The notes beneath the pieces are model-generated. The model was given only the letters and a program-made list of their open reading frames with translations. It ran no database searches and was not told where the DNA came from. Shown here in pieces: positions 10,177 to 18,729 of a DNA stretch of 64,000 nt. The stretch spans positions 43,161 to 107,160 of the forward strand of contig CAJIYT010000003.1 in the NCBI GenBank assembly GCA_905181715.1. Reading direction: 5' to 3'. The DNA comes from an uncultured Candidatus Poseidoniales archaeon. GTDB taxonomy: Archaea; Thermoplasmatota; Poseidoniia; Poseidoniales; Poseidoniaceae. Both the position numbers and the translations under genes were made by a program. Position 1 is the first letter of the stretch. The number at the start of each line of letters is the position of its first letter.

Positions 10177-10593
10177 TCAGTCGATAAGCATCCTCATCTC
10201 TTCGACACTGCGCAACTCACTGAAGTAGATGGATTCAAAGGAGTCGTATAGTTCTCTATCACCTAATTTTTCTACTAAATCCAACACTTCGCGATAAACC
10301 TGGCTCGCACCCATTTCCGTGCTCAATGAACATTCGAGCATTTCTAGGTAAGAATTGGTATGAACAATCGGCAAAGGATCACGTTCTGTTACACAAATTC
10401 CACCGAGTTTGACTATCGCTGCTCTGACGAGATTTGCATGTGCAATAGATTCGGCAACCTCTTGTTCGAATAATGGAGCAAGTTGCATTCTATGAATACC
10501 CTTCACGTTAGCGGCGTAGTGTGCATACATATTTATCGCTCTCAACTCAAACCCGAGGGCTTGGTTCATCTTGGCAAGTATTGTGTCCATCAT
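10177..10593 (-). CDS. Ferritin-like four-helix protein (bacterioferritin/DPS-like)
   Basis: Glu/ExxH pattern: GFELRAINMYAHYA, EQEVAESIAHANLV, EMGASQVYREVLD. Confidence 0.7.
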   Translation of the reverse strand: MMDTILAKMNQALGFELRAINMYAHYAANVKGIHRMQLAPLFEQEVAESIAHANLVRAAIVKLGGICVTERDPLPIVHTNSYLEMLECSLSTEMGASQVYREVLDLVEKLGDRELYDSFESIYFSELRSVEEMRMLID

Positions 10594-10683
10594 TTAATCA
10601 CATCTTTAGGTTGACCTGAAAGTATTACCCCTCAGTTGCCTGATGTAGCGAATAATATGTATCTATAATAGTCCTTTGGTTGA

Positions 10684-10857
10684 TCAAAGAAAACGCATCA
10701 ACAACTTTGAAACCCAACTGAGCATTAAAATTATCATAAAAGATGCTATGGCCATTCTACCAAGTGACCTCTTTGGTTTACTTGGAGGAAAAGGGTCTAT
10801 TCCCGATCTTAAGGCCGCAGCCAACTGTTCAAGATCCTCCTCAATGGTGACCATCAT
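10684..10857 (-). CDS. Small single-TM protein, unknown function
   Basis: MMVTIEEDLEQLAAALRSGIDPFPPSKPKRSLGRMAIASFMIILMLSWVSKLLMRFL; internal start in the longer ORF-track entry; C-terminal hydrophobic helix. Confidence 0.5.
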   Translation of the reverse strand: MMVTIEEDLEQLAAALRSGIDPFPPSKPKRSLGRMAIASFMIILMLSWVSKLLMRFL

Positions 10858-10906
10858 ACACCGATATAGGCATATGTCTTGAAACCAATGGTGACATCCC
10901 ACTTCC

Positions 10907-12391
10907 ATGAGCGAAGTTCCAGCCGGTCTTTCGCTTGGTAATCTTGAGCGAAGAGCACCCCGTCCTTCAGCCACATTAATGGTTACCAGAGATGGTAGAG
11001 AGGGAGTCGAAGTTCTATTGGGCAGGCGAGCTGAAACCATGCCAGCATTCCCAGAATACTGGGCTTTTCCCGGCGGCGGCATAGCAAGTTGTGATAGAGA
11101 ATCTGTCGAGCAATTGCCACATCTAAATCTGGCTCAAGCTGCGATGTTTAGAGAATTGGTCGAGGAATTAGGCCTAGCGCCAAAGAATGGTAAACTCGTG
11201 GCGGTAGATGAGGGAAATAGAATGCAGGTAGTTGCCGACAAAAATAATTGGCTAAGACTAGTCAGCTCTGGCGAAATACCCTGTGATAATGAAGGGGTAC
11301 GCTTGATATCTAAGCGAACGACACCGCCTTTTGGTCCAATGCGTTTTGAAAACTCATTCCTGCATATCCATGCGGGTGATGTTGTAGCAGATTTTTCACT
11401 AAGTGGTCAAACCGAGTTCGTCGATGCCAGATGGGTCAAGCCAAAAAATCTCATCGCAGAATGGAAATGTAACTCGATTAAAGTAGCACCACCGGTGGTT
11501 AGTCTATTGATAGAAGTTGCACGTTGTCTAGAAAATAATGCTGATGACATGAATGCAGTGGCACTCGATTTGGAAAACCGGATGCCTGGAAGAAATTCGA
11601 TTCTCTTCGCCCATGGTGTCGAAGTCGTCCCGGTTCCAACCGCCACCTTACCTCCTGCTGACCACACCAATTCCTATCTTGTTGGCGACCCTGAAGGTGA
11701 TTTCATCCTAGTAGATCCTGCCTGCAGGTCGGAAAAGGCAATCAAAGAACTACTCATAGCCGTTGGACGTCATCAAGGTGAGTTGGTAGCCATGATGTTC
11801 ACCCACCGTCATTTGGACCATCTTGGTGATGTCGAGTTATTGAAGCAGACTTTCCCCGTTCCGATTTGGGCATCGAAAGAAACAGCTACAGCAATTCCAT
11901 GTGATCGTATCCTTGTGGATGGCGAAATCTTGCAATTAGGAAGTCAGCAATGGCAGGTACTCGACACGCCCGGTCATTGTACTGGTCATCTTTGTCTATT
12001 TTCCGAATCCGGTTTAATCGCCGGTGATATGGTCGCAGGAATCGGGACGATTCTCATCCCTCCAAGTGATGGCGACATGAATATGTACCTCGAGCAATTA
12101 CGTCGATTGAGTGATCTAAAACCTCATTTGATATTCCCTAGCCATGGACCGGTCATCCCTCTCCCCCTAGAGAAATTGGAGTATTATATCACTCATCGAA
12201 GAAAACGCCACCAAAGGGTTCTCGCTGCAACTTCTCGTCATAATTCCACAGCAGATATTGCTATAGATGCCTATTCTGACACACCGGATGCGCACCCCAT
12301 TCTAGCAGAAGATCAGACTCTTGCTCACCTCTTAGCGTTGGAAAGAGAACAAAAGGTTGCACAGAATAAACTTGGTTGGGTGATTTCATGA
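10907..12391 (+). CDS. NUDIX hydrolase fused to metallo-beta-lactamase (LACTB2-like) domain
   Basis: N-terminal GGGIAS...AMFRELVEELGL (Nudix box with an insertion); C-terminal FTHRHLDHLGD, DTPGHCTGHLCLF, LIAGDMVAG, FPSHGP. Confidence 0.88.
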   Translation: MSEVPAGLSLGNLERRAPRPSATLMVTRDGREGVEVLLGRRAETMPAFPEYWAFPGGGIASCDRESVEQLPHLNLAQAAMFRELVEELGLAPKNGKLVAVDEGNRMQVVADKNNWLRLVSSGEIPCDNEGVRLISKRTTPPFGPMRFENSFLHIHAGDVVADFSLSGQTEFVDARWVKPKNLIAEWKCNSIKVAPPVVSLLIEVARCLENNADDMNAVALDLENRMPGRNSILFAHGVEVVPVPTATLPPADHTNSYLVGDPEGDFILVDPACRSEKAIKELLIAVGRHQGELVAMMFTHRHLDHLGDVELLKQTFPVPIWASKETATAIPCDRILVDGEILQLGSQQWQVLDTPGHCTGHLCLFSESGLIAGDMVAGIGTILIPPSDGDMNMYLEQLRRLSDLKPHLIFPSHGPVIPLPLEKLEYYITHRRKRHQRVLAATSRHNSTADIAIDAYSDTPDAHPILAEDQTLAHLLALEREQKVAQNKLGWVIS

Positions 12392-14505
12392 AGGAATCTA
12401 TGAGTTCTATCGATATCAGAGCCATCTGTACTGAATTGAACCATCTCATCGGCGCTAGAGTCAAGAAATGCTATCAACCACACTACGAACAAATCGTGTT
12501 ACGAATGAATCCGCGCGGTGCTGACAATTTCGATTTAGTCATGGTCAGGGGGCAGCGCATCTACACTAGCCAACGTGAACGACCTATGCCAATGAACCCT
12601 GGTCAATTCGCAATGTTATTACGGAAAAATCTCGCTAATGCCAGACTAGAATCTATTGAACAAATCGGATTTGACCGTGTAGCTCGACTAACTTTTGATG
12701 GCAAGCATGGAATAATCCATCTTTATGTCGAAATGTTTCGTGATGGTAATCTAATTCTTTGCCAAGAAGACGGCATGATAATTCAACCACTTACTCATGC
12801 AACATACGCCGACCGTACCCTCAAGAAGGGCCACATTTACATGCCACCTCCTGCTTCTAGAGATCCTCATGAATTAACGGTAAAAGATATTTCACAAATC
12901 CTAGCAAATTCTGAGAAAAACCTCGTCGCTACACTTGGTACGAAAGAGGTTCTTGGCGGTTCGTTGGCGAAAGCTGTGATTGCTGATTGTGAATTCGATG
13001 GTAAAGCAGCGCCGCAGGATGTCGCCGCAGCACCAATCCACCTCAGTTTAACAAAAATACTCAGTTCTACCGAAGATGGAGGCTTTGCTCACCTCAAATC
13101 TACTACTGAACTAAATTTAGAAATTCCATCGGTTGATAGAGACGAATTTATTGAAAAGAACTGCAATGCTGTGTGGCCGATCAAAATGCCGTTGGGACTT
13201 GAAGAAAACGTCTTCCGATTCGCCACTTTCTCGGCTGCAATCGATGCTTGGAAAGGTGGGCTTGACTCGGCTGCACTAGCGCGAAGAGAGGAGGAATTAC
13301 TCGATGTGGCCGCACCGGGACGCGGTCATTCTACCGAAGTCGAAAGGTTGGAAAGAAGATTGGCACAACAGGAAAAAGCACTTTCCGGGTTCGATGTAAA
13401 GGGTGAAGGCCAGCAATCCTTAGGACATACGATTCAAAATGAATGGGTTCATGTCGACAATTTACTAAATCAGGTAAATCAAGCTATTGCGGGACAAGGA
13501 TTTTCTGTGGTTGGAAAGATGGTCAAAGACATAGAATGGATTGCATCAATCGATGCCTCAAAGAGAAGTATGCAAGCGTTTTTGCCCGATGAAAACGGCA
13601 AGCCAGATATCAAAGTCACCCTCTATTTAGACGATTCAGTACACCAGAATGCGAGTCGCTATTTCACAGTTGGCCGCAAACAGAAAAACAAGATTTCTGG
13701 TGGTGTGACAGCCCTAGAGGATACGAAATCTGCTCTTTCGAGTGCGCGCAAAAAACAAGCGAAGAAGGAAGCGAGCGGCCAATTAGCTCGTATCAAACGT
13801 TCACGTAGATTATGGTTTGAGAATCATCGCTGGTCTATTCTACCAGGAGGAAATTTGATGATCGGTGGTAAGGATGCCAAAGGAAATGATGCAATCGTCA
13901 AAAAGCATCTCAAGATGGGAGATAGATATCTGCATGCAGATATTCATGGCGCCCCATCTTGTGCTCTGAAATTGTCGACCGGTTTTGTAGTCGATGAGCG
14001 ACCGCCAGCACATATTCCCAAAGGAGTACCTGCATTCCGTTTGGTTGACAAAATCGATTCGGAACTCGACGATGAAAGTACTCTTCAAGCCGCAACTATG
14101 GCATTGGCATGGTCACGTTCATGGAATGCTGGCGGAGCACATGGCACCGTCTTTTGGGTAAAGCCAAGTCAGGTTTCAAAGCAGGCTGAAACCGGAGAGA
14201 GTTTGGGCAGAGGAGCATTCGTGGTACGAGGTGAGAGAACTTGGTACAAGGATATCGATCTCAAACTTGGTGTTGGTTTAGTGGCGATAAATGGGATACC
14301 TCTGATATTGGCTTCAACCGTCGAACAAATCCGCACACTCTGTTCTCGTCATGCCATCATTTCGCCAGGGCGTATGAAGAAGGAGACATTCGCCAATAAC
14401 ATCTGGCATGCAACTGGAATCTCAACCGATGATATTCTTGGGATTATTCCCGGGGATGTCGAAGTGCTTGAAGACCATGGACTGATTAAAGTGAGGGATG
14501 AGTGA
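12376..14505 (+). CDS. NFACT-family ribosome rescue/quality-control protein (RqcH/Rqc2 homolog)
   Basis: NFACT-N (SSIDIRAICTELNHLIGARVKKCYQ) and NFACT-R (WFENHRWSILPGGNLMIGGKDAKGNDAIVKKHLKMGDRYLHADIHGAPS). True start may be 12388 or 12400. Confidence 0.92.
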   Translation: MGDFMKESMSSIDIRAICTELNHLIGARVKKCYQPHYEQIVLRMNPRGADNFDLVMVRGQRIYTSQRERPMPMNPGQFAMLLRKNLANARLESIEQIGFDRVARLTFDGKHGIIHLYVEMFRDGNLILCQEDGMIIQPLTHATYADRTLKKGHIYMPPPASRDPHELTVKDISQILANSEKNLVATLGTKEVLGGSLAKAVIADCEFDGKAAPQDVAAAPIHLSLTKILSSTEDGGFAHLKSTTELNLEIPSVDRDEFIEKNCNAVWPIKMPLGLEENVFRFATFSAAIDAWKGGLDSAALARREEELLDVAAPGRGHSTEVERLERRLAQQEKALSGFDVKGEGQQSLGHTIQNEWVHVDNLLNQVNQAIAGQGFSVVGKMVKDIEWIASIDASKRSMQAFLPDENGKPDIKVTLYLDDSVHQNASRYFTVGRKQKNKISGGVTALEDTKSALSSARKKQAKKEASGQLARIKRSRRLWFENHRWSILPGGNLMIGGKDAKGNDAIVKKHLKMGDRYLHADIHGAPSCALKLSTGFVVDERPPAHIPKGVPAFRLVDKIDSELDDESTLQAATMALAWSRSWNAGGAHGTVFWVKPSQVSKQAETGESLGRGAFVVRGERTWYKDIDLKLGVGLVAINGIPLILASTVEQIRTLCSRHAIISPGRMKKETFANNIWHATGISTDDILGIIPGDVEVLEDHGLIKVRDE

Positions 14506-15110
14506 TGAAGGATAGATGGAATCTTAGATTTGCACAAGATGATTGGGCTTATGGTAAAGAGGCAAATGAATACCTAAAGCAAATTATCACCGAATTGGAG
14601 CCAGGAGAGGCCTGGTTTGCTGCCGATGGTGAAGGAAGAAATGCGGTATGGGCAGCCACTTTGGGTTGGAATTGTCAGGTTTTTGACTATGCAGCAATGG
14701 GTGCAGCAAAGTGCAAAATGTTGGCCGATGAACATGATGTCAAAGTTAGTTACCACGTCAAAGATCTCGTCGATGTACAATTATCAAAATGTGACCTTAT
14801 TGCTTGTTCATGGTTTCACACCTCACCGGAAATAAGGTCGAGACACATGCCACGTATTCTCCACTCATTACGCGTAGGAGGTCATTTCGTCATGGAAGGA
14901 TATCACAAGAGTCAGATGAGTCGCTCCAGTGGTGGACCAAAAAATCTCGACTTACTCTTTGACCTCGATGAGGTTATCGCAGAATTAACAGGCCCAGCAG
15001 CACCTCATATGAAGGTGATTCAAGCGGAGGTTACCGAGACTACTCTTGACGAGTCGGACTTGCACCGCGGTGATGCAATGGTTGTTCGTATCCACCTCAA
15101 ACGCGTTTGA
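14502..15110 (+). CDS. Class I SAM-dependent methyltransferase (TehB-like)
   Basis: WFAADGEGRNAVWAATLGWNCQVFDYAAMGAAKCKMLA; ILHSLRVGGHFVMEGY; overlaps the NFACT stop by 4 nt. Confidence 0.8.
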   Translation: MMKDRWNLRFAQDDWAYGKEANEYLKQIITELEPGEAWFAADGEGRNAVWAATLGWNCQVFDYAAMGAAKCKMLADEHDVKVSYHVKDLVDVQLSKCDLIACSWFHTSPEIRSRHMPRILHSLRVGGHFVMEGYHKSQMSRSSGGPKNLDLLFDLDEVIAELTGPAAPHMKVIQAEVTETTLDESDLHRGDAMVVRIHLKRV

Positions 15111-16251
15111 CTAACATTGCTACAGCGTTACCGCCGCCTAAACAAAGAGTTACGATCCCATTGCTGGCTTCGACTCGACGCATAACTCCAAGCATGGTTA
15201 TCAGACAACGACTACCACTACTGCCAAGAGGGTGGCCAAGGGCTACTGCTCCGCCATGTAGATTGAACTTCTCAGCGGGAATACCAACTTTCTTGGCCAC
15301 GGCACAAGATGCTGCTGCAAAAGCCTCATTGTGCTCAAAGATATCGACTTGTTCGACGGTTAAATCATTGCGTTCCAAAAGCATATTCACAGCTGGAATC
15401 GGGGCACTCATCACTTGCACAGGAGCTAATCCACTAGTACAATAATCTTCGATTAAAGCGATTATTTCCCATCCTTGTTGACGTGCAAAATTTGCTTCTA
15501 CAACCAATACTGCAGAAGCACCATCGCTCAGAGTAGATGCATTGCCAGCGGTAACACGACCTTCAGCGATGAATGCCGACTTCAACTCGCCAAGGCCCTC
15601 AGCAGTAGTACCATCTCTGACTCCCTCATCATAAGTCAATTTACTACCATCTGGAAGAGTTACTGGGAATGATTCCCAAGCAAACCAGCCATTTTTCTCC
15701 GCAGTTGCTGCTCTTTGTTGTGAACGGGATGCGAAAACATCAGCAGACTCTCTTGAAATATCGTGTTCGGATGAAACCTCTTCACCGGTATTCCCCATAT
15801 GCACATCATTGTAAACATCCCAGAGCCCATCGTGAATCATACTACTAACCAGATCTCCATCTCTTTCCAACTGCATTTTTGGGGCATTGGTCATACTCTC
15901 CATACCACCTGCAATGATACAACGGTATTCTCCTGCTCGAATGGAATTTGCAGCCATCATCACCGCTTTGAGTGAAGAACCACATACCTTGTTGATGGTT
16001 ACTGCGGGGGTTGAATCTGGCAAACCGGCTCCCAATGCGACCTGTCTTGCAGGAGCTTGGCCAGCACCTGCTTGCAATACTTGACCAAATATCACCTCAT
16101 CGACTAAACCAGAACCTGCCGCTAATCCCGCTCGATTCAACAGTTCTTCAACAGTGAAGATACCGAGTTCAACCGCACTATATCCAGCATATGACCCACG
16201 GAATTTACCAATAGGTGTTCGGGCAACTGCACAGATGGCCACTTCAGTCAT
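15097..16251 (-). CDS. Acetyl-CoA acetyltransferase (thiolase)
   Basis: MTEVAICAVARTPIGKFRGSYAG, NKVCGSSLKAVMMAANSI (active Cys), HGGAVALGHPLGSSGSR, CLGGGNAVAM. Start chosen at M25 of the track ORF. Confidence 0.93.
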   Translation of the reverse strand: MTEVAICAVARTPIGKFRGSYAGYSAVELGIFTVEELLNRAGLAAGSGLVDEVIFGQVLQAGAGQAPARQVALGAGLPDSTPAVTINKVCGSSLKAVMMAANSIRAGEYRCIIAGGMESMTNAPKMQLERDGDLVSSMIHDGLWDVYNDVHMGNTGEEVSSEHDISRESADVFASRSQQRAATAEKNGWFAWESFPVTLPDGSKLTYDEGVRDGTTAEGLGELKSAFIAEGRVTAGNASTLSDGASAVLVVEANFARQQGWEIIALIEDYCTSGLAPVQVMSAPIPAVNMLLERNDLTVEQVDIFEHNEAFAAASCAVAKKVGIPAEKFNLHGGAVALGHPLGSSGSRCLITMLGVMRRVEASNGIVTLCLGGGNAVAMLVKRV

Positions 16252-16328
16252 ATCACGGCCATTAACCGGTATCATTTCAATTTGTGCCAGCGGGGAAGTT
16301 TGATGAAGAGGAGGTTCGGGCAACAGGC

Positions 16329-17153
16329 ATGGCCAAATTCAAGTCCGGCATCGAAAGCGACCGAGGAAATGACGAGATGCGTGGTGTCGAAGTAGAAATC
16401 GACTTCACCCCAAATGCACTAGCAAGTATCCTATATCGTCAAGGTGAAACCGTAGTCATGGCATGTGTAACCAAAGCAGACCGCCTTCCAGGCTGGTTTC
16501 CAAGAGATGCTTCAAAGGGCTGGGTTCACGCTGAATACAGCCTACTTCCCGCATCGACTGATTCTCGCTTCCGCCGAGAACGCAACGGTGCTAAGGGAAG
16601 AACACAAGAAATCGAGCGCTTGGTCGCTCGCTCGTTACGTGGTGCAATCGATCTCGAAGAACTCGGTCCAATCGCTCTAACAGTCGACTGTGACATCCTC
16701 AATGCCGATGGTGGCACACGCTGCGCCTCGATTACCGCCGCTAATATCGCACTGCGATTGGCTGTGCGTCGCTTGATTATTTCAGGAACTTGCTTGCCTG
16801 CAGATCTGCGCCCTAATCGTGATCAATTAGAAGCTGGCTGGGAAGCACCAAAGCTATCGCCAACCGAAATAGAAGCGCATGAGAAAGCGGTTATGCCTCA
16901 TGACCTCGCTGCTATTTCAGTAGGACTAGTCGATGGAGATGTATACCTCGACCTAGACTATATCCTCGACTCAAATGCGGATGTCGACATGAATGTAGTT
17001 GGTATATCAGATGGTAGTTTTGTCGAAATTCAAGCTACTGGTGAAGAAGCGACTTACTCCCGAAAACAATTCAATGAACTCATGGATTCTGCCGAAGGTG
17101 GACTAGTCGACCTCTTTGAGATTCAGAAAGCCATTCTCGCCGACCTTGAATGA
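16329..17153 (+). CDS. rph: RNase PH (bacterial-type 3'-5' phosphorolytic exoribonuclease)
   Basis: SDRGNDEMRGVEVE...GWVHAEYSLLPASTDSRFRRERNGAKGRTQEIERLVARSLRGAIDLEELGPIALTVDCDILNADGGTRCASITAANIAL; ...DLDYILDSNADVDMNVVGISDGSFVEIQATGE: closer by eye to bacterial Rph than to archaeal Rrp41. Confidence 0.88.
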   Translation: MAKFKSGIESDRGNDEMRGVEVEIDFTPNALASILYRQGETVVMACVTKADRLPGWFPRDASKGWVHAEYSLLPASTDSRFRRERNGAKGRTQEIERLVARSLRGAIDLEELGPIALTVDCDILNADGGTRCASITAANIALRLAVRRLIISGTCLPADLRPNRDQLEAGWEAPKLSPTEIEAHEKAVMPHDLAAISVGLVDGDVYLDLDYILDSNADVDMNVVGISDGSFVEIQATGEEATYSRKQFNELMDSAEGGLVDLFEIQKAILADLE

Positions 17154-17195
17154 AAGGCGTAGGCTTGAAATGCTCCTGCCTGCAGGGGTGAACAA

Positions 17196-17268
17196 GGGTT
17201 AGTAGCTTAGTTGGGAGAGCGCGGCACTGAAGATGCCGAGGTCGCTGGTTCAAGTCCGGCCTAACCCA
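17196..17268 (+). tRNA. tRNA-Phe (GAA)
   Basis: 73-nt cloverleaf: acceptor GGGTTAG/CTAACCC + A; anticodon arm CGGCA-CTGAAGA-TGCCG; T arm GCTGG-TTCAAGT-CCGGC. Confidence 0.93.
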
Positions 17269-17344
17269 CCTTATTCTTATGTAGAGTATCACATCTCAAC
17301 GTTTATTGCATAGTTAATAAATGAATAGAATAATTATTGGTTGA

Positions 17345-17520
17345 CTATTCTTCTTCAATAAATCCCTCGGAATATTCTGACTCGATCTCTCCTCACTGCT
17401 CTTCAGATAACTTGAGAGCCTTTGCAGTTATTTTGAGCATGTGCCTCTCGAGTTCTGTAACTGGCCATCATCCAAGCAATGGGTGGCCATACAAGTCCCA
17501 TGGGTCTCAATCAAAGTTCT
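17345..17520 (-). pseudogene. Protein-like reading frame interrupted by three TGA codons (possible decayed gene)
   Basis: Reverse frame ending at TAG 17345-17347 reads NFD*DPWDLYGHPLLG*WPVTELERHMLKITAKALKLSEEQ*GEIESEYSEGFIEEE*; all internal stops are TGA. Confidence 0.35.
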
Positions 17521-17628
17521 AGTATATGTTGAGGCACATCTAATACCTAGAAGTTTGACTATTTGACAGAAATATTTGAAGGCGGAAGAAATAGGCGATT
17601 TGAAAAAGGACACCCGCTAGGGTATACT

Positions 17629-18675
17629 ATGCGAAAGTTGCTTGCACTTTCATTCGTTGCACTCCTAATGGTGGCATCATTGCCAGCAGTAAGTGCCTGT
17701 GAAACTGAAGCGGCACGGATTTTGAACGGCCAATTACCATCACCGACTGGCATTTCTCCTAACAAAGACGACTCAATTAGAGAAACTGTACGTATTTCAG
17801 GGATTGGGCAAGAAGTCGCTCGGACACAATTGTGGATGGTCTTGATGGGGGCTAATTTGACTGAGCGCCAGATAGCAGATGAAATTGATCGGGCAATGAT
17901 AGAAAATGGTTCTAATCCGGATTGGCCTTCCTTTGAAACAATTGTTGCTTCAGGAGCAAATGGGGCAATTCCTCACGGTGATCCCGATAACGCTGGCGCA
18001 GGGCCAAAACAGGTAATGGTCGGCGACATTGTCGTCGTTGATTTAGGCGCAAGGGTCAATGATTGGGTTAGCGATATTACCAGAACTTATGCAGTCGGAG
18101 GAACTACCAATGCAACTATTATCAAAGCATATAACGCAGTTTACGATGCTCAGAATTTGACATTCCCATTGATTGAAGCTGGAACTCCGGCTTGGTCATT
18201 AGATGATATCGCACGCGCACACATTGAACAAGAAGGGTTTGGAGAATATTTCATCCATTCACTCGGACATGGTTTTGGAGTCTGTGTTCATGAACCACCT
18301 CTCCTCTCAGGTGGAAATGATGATCCATTATTCGGATTGTCCTATAATCAGCAACCCCTTGCTGTCTATGATGCAATAACAATTGAACCTGGTATTTACT
18401 TGGATGGATGGTTTGGAATCAGAATTGAAGATGATTTCTTAGTTAACCAAGAAGATCATGAATTTCTCAGCGAGATTATTCCGAGAGATTTAGATTGGTT
18501 TATGATTTACCCCGATGCATATAATGCTTCAGATTTCCCAGGTTTAGGTGATAATACACCTCCTGGTGAGTCATCGATGCTACCTGCCCCAATTGGTATT
18601 ATCGAAATAATCACTCTGTTCGGACTTGCTGCATGGCGGAAGTTGATGGGCGAAGATGATGTTGAACTAGTCTGA
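17629..18675 (+). CDS. Secreted/membrane-anchored M24 metallopeptidase (Xaa-Pro aminopeptidase-like)
   Basis: Signal peptide MRKLLALSFVALLMVASLPAVSAC; metal ligands in VVDLGARVNDWVSDITRTY, HSLGHGFGVCVHEPP, ITIEPGIY, IRIEDDF; hydrophobic C-terminal segment. Confidence 0.87.
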   Translation: MRKLLALSFVALLMVASLPAVSACETEAARILNGQLPSPTGISPNKDDSIRETVRISGIGQEVARTQLWMVLMGANLTERQIADEIDRAMIENGSNPDWPSFETIVASGANGAIPHGDPDNAGAGPKQVMVGDIVVVDLGARVNDWVSDITRTYAVGGTTNATIIKAYNAVYDAQNLTFPLIEAGTPAWSLDDIARAHIEQEGFGEYFIHSLGHGFGVCVHEPPLLSGGNDDPLFGLSYNQQPLAVYDAITIEPGIYLDGWFGIRIEDDFLVNQEDHEFLSEIIPRDLDWFMIYPDAYNASDFPGLGDNTPPGESSMLPAPIGIIEIITLFGLAAWRKLMGEDDVELV

Positions 18676-18729
18676 TTAATTTTAGATTCATAGAGATGCA
18701 TTGATGTGCGGCTTTGATGTGGACTAGAC

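Noticed and set aside
17345-17520. Selenocysteine or TGA-recoding explanation for the three TGA codons
   Set aside because: TGA serves as a normal stop for other genes in the window and no SECIS-like structure was recognised; gene decay is simpler.
17428-17613. 61-aa minus ORF and 61-aa plus ORF in the tRNA-Phe downstream gap as functional genes
   Set aside because: Short, no ribosome-site or family evidence; the region is better described as a possible pseudogene.
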